Below are positions 6,201 through 9,169 of a stretch of 9,169 nucleotides of DNA, in pieces. A program made the translations under genes and the position numbers. Within the stretch, counting starts at the first letter, position 1. Each line of letters opens with the position of its first letter. The DNA comes from a bacterium (GTDB lineage Bacteria > SZUA-79 > Acidulodesulfobacterales > Acidulodesulfobacteraceae): NCBI GenBank assembly GCA_021794335.1, contig JAJYQZ010000170.1, positions 1-9,169 on the forward strand, written 5' to 3'. Under the pieces are notes generated by a model. It searched no databases, was not told the DNA's origin, and saw nothing but the letters and a program-made list of their open reading frames with translations.

Positions 6201-8541
6201 GATTAAGATGAATAAATCAAGATTATTCGACAAATTAAATAATAATATCTTTCCATTTGTCCAAAAGCCGACCAGATATTTAGGTATCGAACAGGGTATT
6301 TCGAAAAAGGATATTAAAAAAATGCCCGTTAAGTATGCGCTTGCATTTCCTGATTTTTATGAATTGGGGATGAGCCATATCGGAATGGGAATTATTTACG
6401 ATATATTAAACTCTAAAGATTATATAGCGTGCGAGAGGGTTTACCTGCCTTATCCCGATATGAGCTCAAAACTAAAAGAAAATAAAATACCCCTTTTTTC
6501 ATTGGAATCGTTTGAAGATATAAAGGAATTCGATATTGTAGGGTTTTCCCTTCAATATGAACTTTCCTATACCAATATATTGTTTATGCTGGAATCGTCC
6601 GATATCCCGATTTTTTCAAAAGATAGGAATTTCAGCCATCCGTTGGTCGGGGCGGGCGGGCCGTGCGCTTTTAATCCATTGCCGTTAAACGATTTCATAG
6701 ACTTCTTTATAATAGGAGACGGCGAGACTGCGGCGGTTTCGGTTTGCGATGCGGTTTTAAAGGCCAAAAATGACCTTAAAAACGGACTTGTCGCCGAAAA
6801 AGATTACAGGGATTATGTAAAAGCCGGGCTTGTGAAAATACGCGGAGTTTATGTTCCTGGTTATTCAAAAAATGTAAAAAAAGCGATATGTTATGACTTA
6901 AATTTAATGGGTTATGTTAAAAAAAATATCGTTCCGTTGATAGAAACCGTGCATAACAGGCTTTCGGTCGAGATAGCAAGGGGTTGTTCGTCCGGATGCA
7001 GGTTTTGCCAGGCCGGCTATATTTATAGACCGGTAAGGGAACGGAAAAAGGGGACGGTTGTTGAAATAATTAAAAAAGGCATCGACGATACGGGACTCGG
7101 CGAAATTTCGCTATCGTCTTTATCGACGGGCGATTATTCCGACATTAACGGTTTATTGGACGAATTATCGTATTTGAGCGAAGACAAACAGGTATCTATG
7201 TCTTTTCCCTCAATGAGGATAGGCTCCCTTAGCGAAAAAATTTTACAAAAAACCGCCGAAGTAAAAAAGACTAATTTCACCCTCGCCCCCGAGGCGGGAA
7301 CCCAAAGGCTCAGGGATATTATAAATAAAAATATATCGGGGGACGATTTACTTGAGGAGGTTAAGAATTTATCCCAAAAAGGCTTTAAGAATCTTAAATT
7401 ATATTTTATGATTGGACTGCCTTACGAAAGGATTTCCGATATCGACGGCATTAAGGATTTAGTTTTAAAGATAAAACGGGTTTCGAAAGGCTTAAATATA
7501 ACGGTTAATGTCAATAACTTCGTTCCTAAACCGCATACCCCTTTTCAATGGCATCCCATGAATAAGGCATCCGAACTTAACTTTAAGATTAATTATTTAA
7601 AAAAGTCGTTACGGCCCATAAATGTAAATCTAAGGTATCAAGACCCAAAGGTCAGCTTTATAGAGGGGCTAATTTCCAGAGGCGACGAGTTTACTTCGAA
7701 AATTATTTATAAGGCTTATAAATTTGGAGCGGTTTATGACAGCGAAATGAAGTTGTTTAATTTCGATGCATGGATTAAAGCATTAAATTCATTCGATAAT
7801 ATAAGCAGCGGCGAGATATTGAACAGGTATCTTTACGATGAAAAGGATTTAAATCACGCTTTGCCATGGGATTTTATAGATATATTGGTTAAAAAGGATT
7901 ATCTTAAGTCCGAGTTTAAAAAAGCCTATAAACAGAATACGATTTCAATTTATAATTTTAGTTCAGATATTATAACCGGCGGGGTAGGCGGCATTGAAAA
8001 ACAAAGCGAAGAAGAGAGACTATCGACGGAAAATTGCAGAAAGGTTTGCCGTTTATGCGGGGTCTGCGACTTTGAAGAGATAAGCCCGGTTTATTCGTCA
8101 AGGGAAGAAAATATCAAAATGCATAAGAGGCGGAAAAACGATATGGATATTATGGATAACCGCGCGGATATTATTAATACGCCAAAAACCGAAAACAATA
8201 ATAAAAATAAAGCCGGTTCTAAACTTTTAATCAGATATTCGAAAAGGGGAGTTATCAAATATCTTGGGCATCTTGAGACCGCCAAAATACTGCTCAGGGT
8301 TTTTAGAATAGCAAAACTTTCCATTGCCTACAAAGAATCAAGATTTAGCCCCAAGCCAAAAATAAGTTATTCCAATCCTATCCCATTTATGAGCGAAAGC
8401 GATAGTTTATATTTGACGATTAAAATAAAAAATAAGCCGCTTGACGGGATGGATAATTTAAAGGGTTTAATCAATTATTTTTTGCCCGACGGGTTGAAAA
8501 TTCTGGATATTACGGAAGTAGAAACCGGCTTTAAAATTTAA
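6199..8541 (+). CDS. B12-binding-type radical SAM protein fused to a shortened DUF2344 domain
   Basis: This matches the uncharacterised radical SAM family TIGR03960, joined to the DUF2344/TIGR03936 family; no reaction is established for either. Numbering is from ATG 6199 (780 aa). The N-terminal B12-binding-like region holds FPDFYELGMSHIGMGIIYDILN near 50, ACERVYLPYPDM near 77, VGFSLQYELSYTN near 114 and GAGGPCAFNPLPL near 151. The radical SAM core has C263, C267 and C270 (RGCSSGCRFCQAG), then LAPEAGTQRLRDIINKNI and KLYFMIGLP. A conserved four-cysteine cluster (CRKVCRLCGVC, C613-C623) closes the main domain. A low-complexity Lys/Asn linker leads to DUF2344 (LLIRYSKRGVIKYLGHLE onward, about 675-780). 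Only about the first half of DUF2344 is present. The two parts are often separate neighbouring genes near rng/rne; here they are one gene with no ribonuclease gene after it. The longest frame opens at TTG 6148, but 6199 or 6208 fits the family better. Confidence 0.9.
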   Translation: MIKMNKSRLFDKLNNNIFPFVQKPTRYLGIEQGISKKDIKKMPVKYALAFPDFYELGMSHIGMGIIYDILNSKDYIACERVYLPYPDMSSKLKENKIPLFSLESFEDIKEFDIVGFSLQYELSYTNILFMLESSDIPIFSKDRNFSHPLVGAGGPCAFNPLPLNDFIDFFIIGDGETAAVSVCDAVLKAKNDLKNGLVAEKDYRDYVKAGLVKIRGVYVPGYSKNVKKAICYDLNLMGYVKKNIVPLIETVHNRLSVEIARGCSSGCRFCQAGYIYRPVRERKKGTVVEIIKKGIDDTGLGEISLSSLSTGDYSDINGLLDELSYLSEDKQVSMSFPSMRIGSLSEKILQKTAEVKKTNFTLAPEAGTQRLRDIINKNISGDDLLEEVKNLSQKGFKNLKLYFMIGLPYERISDIDGIKDLVLKIKRVSKGLNITVNVNNFVPKPHTPFQWHPMNKASELNFKINYLKKSLRPINVNLRYQDPKVSFIEGLISRGDEFTSKIIYKAYKFGAVYDSEMKLFNFDAWIKALNSFDNISSGEILNRYLYDEKDLNHALPWDFIDILVKKDYLKSEFKKAYKQNTISIYNFSSDIITGGVGGIEKQSEEERLSTENCRKVCRLCGVCDFEEISPVYSSREENIKMHKRRKNDMDIMDNRADIINTPKTENNNKNKAGSKLLIRYSKRGVIKYLGHLETAKILLRVFRIAKLSIAYKESRFSPKPKISYSNPIPFMSESDSLYLTIKIKNKPLDGMDNLKGLINYFLPDGLKILDITEVETGFKI

Positions 8542-8543
8542 AC

Positions 8544-8571
8544 TTGACAAAAAATTAAATAAATATAATAT
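8544..8571 (+). promoter_or_regulatory. Sigma70-like promoter of the cytochrome c gene
   Basis: A consensus TTGACA (8544-8549) begins two bases after the radical SAM stop. TAATAT at 8566-8571 gives 16-base spacing; the overlapping TATAAT (8564-8569) would give 14. Initiation near 8578 leaves an AT-rich leader of about 65 bases. The cytochrome therefore appears to be its own transcription unit. Confidence 0.6.
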
Positions 8572-8630
8572 ATTTAAAATTGGCGTTTATAAAATTTTAT
8601 TTTATTTAATTTTTATTTTTAAAAATTTAG

Positions 8631-8636
8631 GGAGGG
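8631..8636 (+). promoter_or_regulatory. Strong ribosome binding site of the cytochrome c gene
   Basis: GGAGGG within AGGGAGGG lies about 8 bases before TTG 8644 and decides that start; the signal peptide then begins MKARKG, with a proper basic N-region. Confidence 0.8.
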
Positions 8637-8643
8637 AAAAACC

Positions 8644-9105
8644 TTGAAAGCAAGAAAAGGATTAACCGTTTTATTTACCGCTTTATTTTTATTATTTATT
8701 GGTATAGGGCTTTACGGATGCGCTCAAAAGCCATCCCCGTCAAAACATGCGGCAGAAACAACCCCTGCACCGGCAGCGCCTGCCCCAAGTACTACAATGG
8801 CTCCCGGCATGAAAATGCCTTCAGTTCCAAAAGCTGCTAAAAAAGCCGGTTCCAAAAATTTGGAAGCAGCTGCAATGAAAATTATTAATGCTCAAGGCTG
8901 CACGGGCTGCCACATAATAAACGGCAAAGGCGGTTCAATCGGACCTAGTTTATCGAAGGAAGGAACTAAAGGCCGTTCTATTCACTGGCTTGAAGTGCAA
9001 ATCAACACCCCAAAGGTTCATAATCCTAATACAATGATGCCAAACCACGCTCTAAAACCGGCTCAACTTGAAACTGTGGCTGAGTATCTTGAATCGTTAA
9101 AATAA
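8644..9105 (+). CDS. Monohaem class I cytochrome c lipoprotein
   Basis: This 153-residue protein is an exported, lipid-anchored electron carrier. Residues 1-25 form a basic and hydrophobic signal peptide ending LYGC, a lipobox with C26 as the lipidated residue. A Pro/Ala/Thr/Met-rich and Lys-rich linker (about 27-70) would hold the haem domain away from the membrane. The domain (about 71-153) has one CxxCH motif (C86, C89, H90), then GSIGPSLSKEGTKGRS, and the distal ligand in MMPNHAL, probably M132, before a final helix QLETVAEYLESL. The arrangement resembles the small c-type domains seen with cytochrome oxidases, quinol oxidoreductases and respiratory reductases. No redox partner is encoded nearby, so its chain is unknown. 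It starts with TTG behind a strong ribosome site and has its own promoter. Confidence 0.95.
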   Translation: MKARKGLTVLFTALFLLFIGIGLYGCAQKPSPSKHAAETTPAPAAPAPSTTMAPGMKMPSVPKAAKKAGSKNLEAAAMKIINAQGCTGCHIINGKGGSIGPSLSKEGTKGRSIHWLEVQINTPKVHNPNTMMPNHALKPAQLETVAEYLESLK

Positions 9106-9132
9106 ATTTAATTTGAAAATAATAACTATTTA

Positions 9133-9169
9133 TAGGCATCTTTTTGAAATATATCAAAAAAGATGCCTA
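9133..9169 (+). terminator. Long inverted repeat after the cytochrome gene, probable terminator
   Basis: The arm 9133-9147 (TAGGCATCTTTTTGA) is matched by its inverse at 9154-9169, with one extra A, around an AATATA loop. It begins 27 bases after the cytochrome stop. The window ends exactly at the end of the right arm, so a following T-run cannot be checked. A terminator is the simplest reading; a repeat at which assembly stopped is another. Confidence 0.6.

Noticed and set aside
6567..6767. Minus-strand open frame in the radical SAM gene
   Set aside because: Antisense to a conserved B12-binding-like region; no start context.
8091..8324. Minus-strand frame of 77 codons resembling a hydrophobic peptide
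   Set aside because: Hydrophobicity comes from being antisense to the Lys/Asn-rich linker and DUF2344 start; no ribosome site.
1..9169. CRISPR arrays, tRNA or rRNA genes, insertion sequences, phage or defence genes
   Set aside because: I saw no regularly spaced repeats, no tRNA/rRNA-like blocks and no transposase or integrase motifs.

Overview
The window is bacterial, AT-rich chromosomal DNA. It looks Gram-negative: it has a periplasmic-type lytic transglycosylase, an exported protein with a signal peptide, and a lipoprotein cytochrome c. Gene content (ScpA, a non-PDZ M50 protease, a B12-type radical SAM protein, a monohaem cytochrome c) would suit a Desulfobacterota-like or related lineage, but that is a guess; nothing here fixes the taxon. 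The window opens inside a gene and closes exactly at the end of an inverted repeat, as a metagenome contig might.

Left part (1-1212, + strand): the 3' end of a lytic transglycosylase gene, an intergenic stretch with a good sigma70-like promoter, and a 252-residue exported protein of unknown function.

Thiamine part (1192-4527, + strand): a promoter inside the end of the exported-protein gene drives a leader with a clear TPP riboswitch and, after it, a hairpin/T-run that could be its terminator. Next come a radical SAM gene of the CofH (FO synthase subunit 2) family, thiS overlapping its 3' end, thiG with a strong Shine-Dalgarno site, and an rluB-type pseudouridine synthase gene overlapping the thiG stop. 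ThiS is the sulfur carrier and ThiG builds the thiazole ring; they need dehydroglycine, normally supplied by ThiH (from tyrosine) or ThiO (from glycine). There is no thiH or thiO in the window. The slot is filled by a CofH-like enzyme, and CofH also cleaves tyrosine at Calpha-Cbeta. This is the most interesting feature: a possible CofH-family substitute for ThiH under TPP control.

Middle part (4546-6148, - strand): scpA (condensin-associated kleisin) and, upstream of it, an M50 site-2-type membrane metalloprotease, probably one operon. scpA converges on rluB with an 18-base gap, and scpB is not present.

Right part (6199-9169, + strand): a large radical SAM protein with a B12-binding-like N-terminus fused to a shortened DUF2344 domain, diverging from the M50 gene over only about 50 bases. 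Then come a TTGACA-type promoter, a lipoprotein monohaem cytochrome c, and a terminal inverted repeat that probably is its terminator. Two styles of translation start are visible: some genes have strong GGAGG-type sites (several with TTG starts), others have no recognisable site at all.
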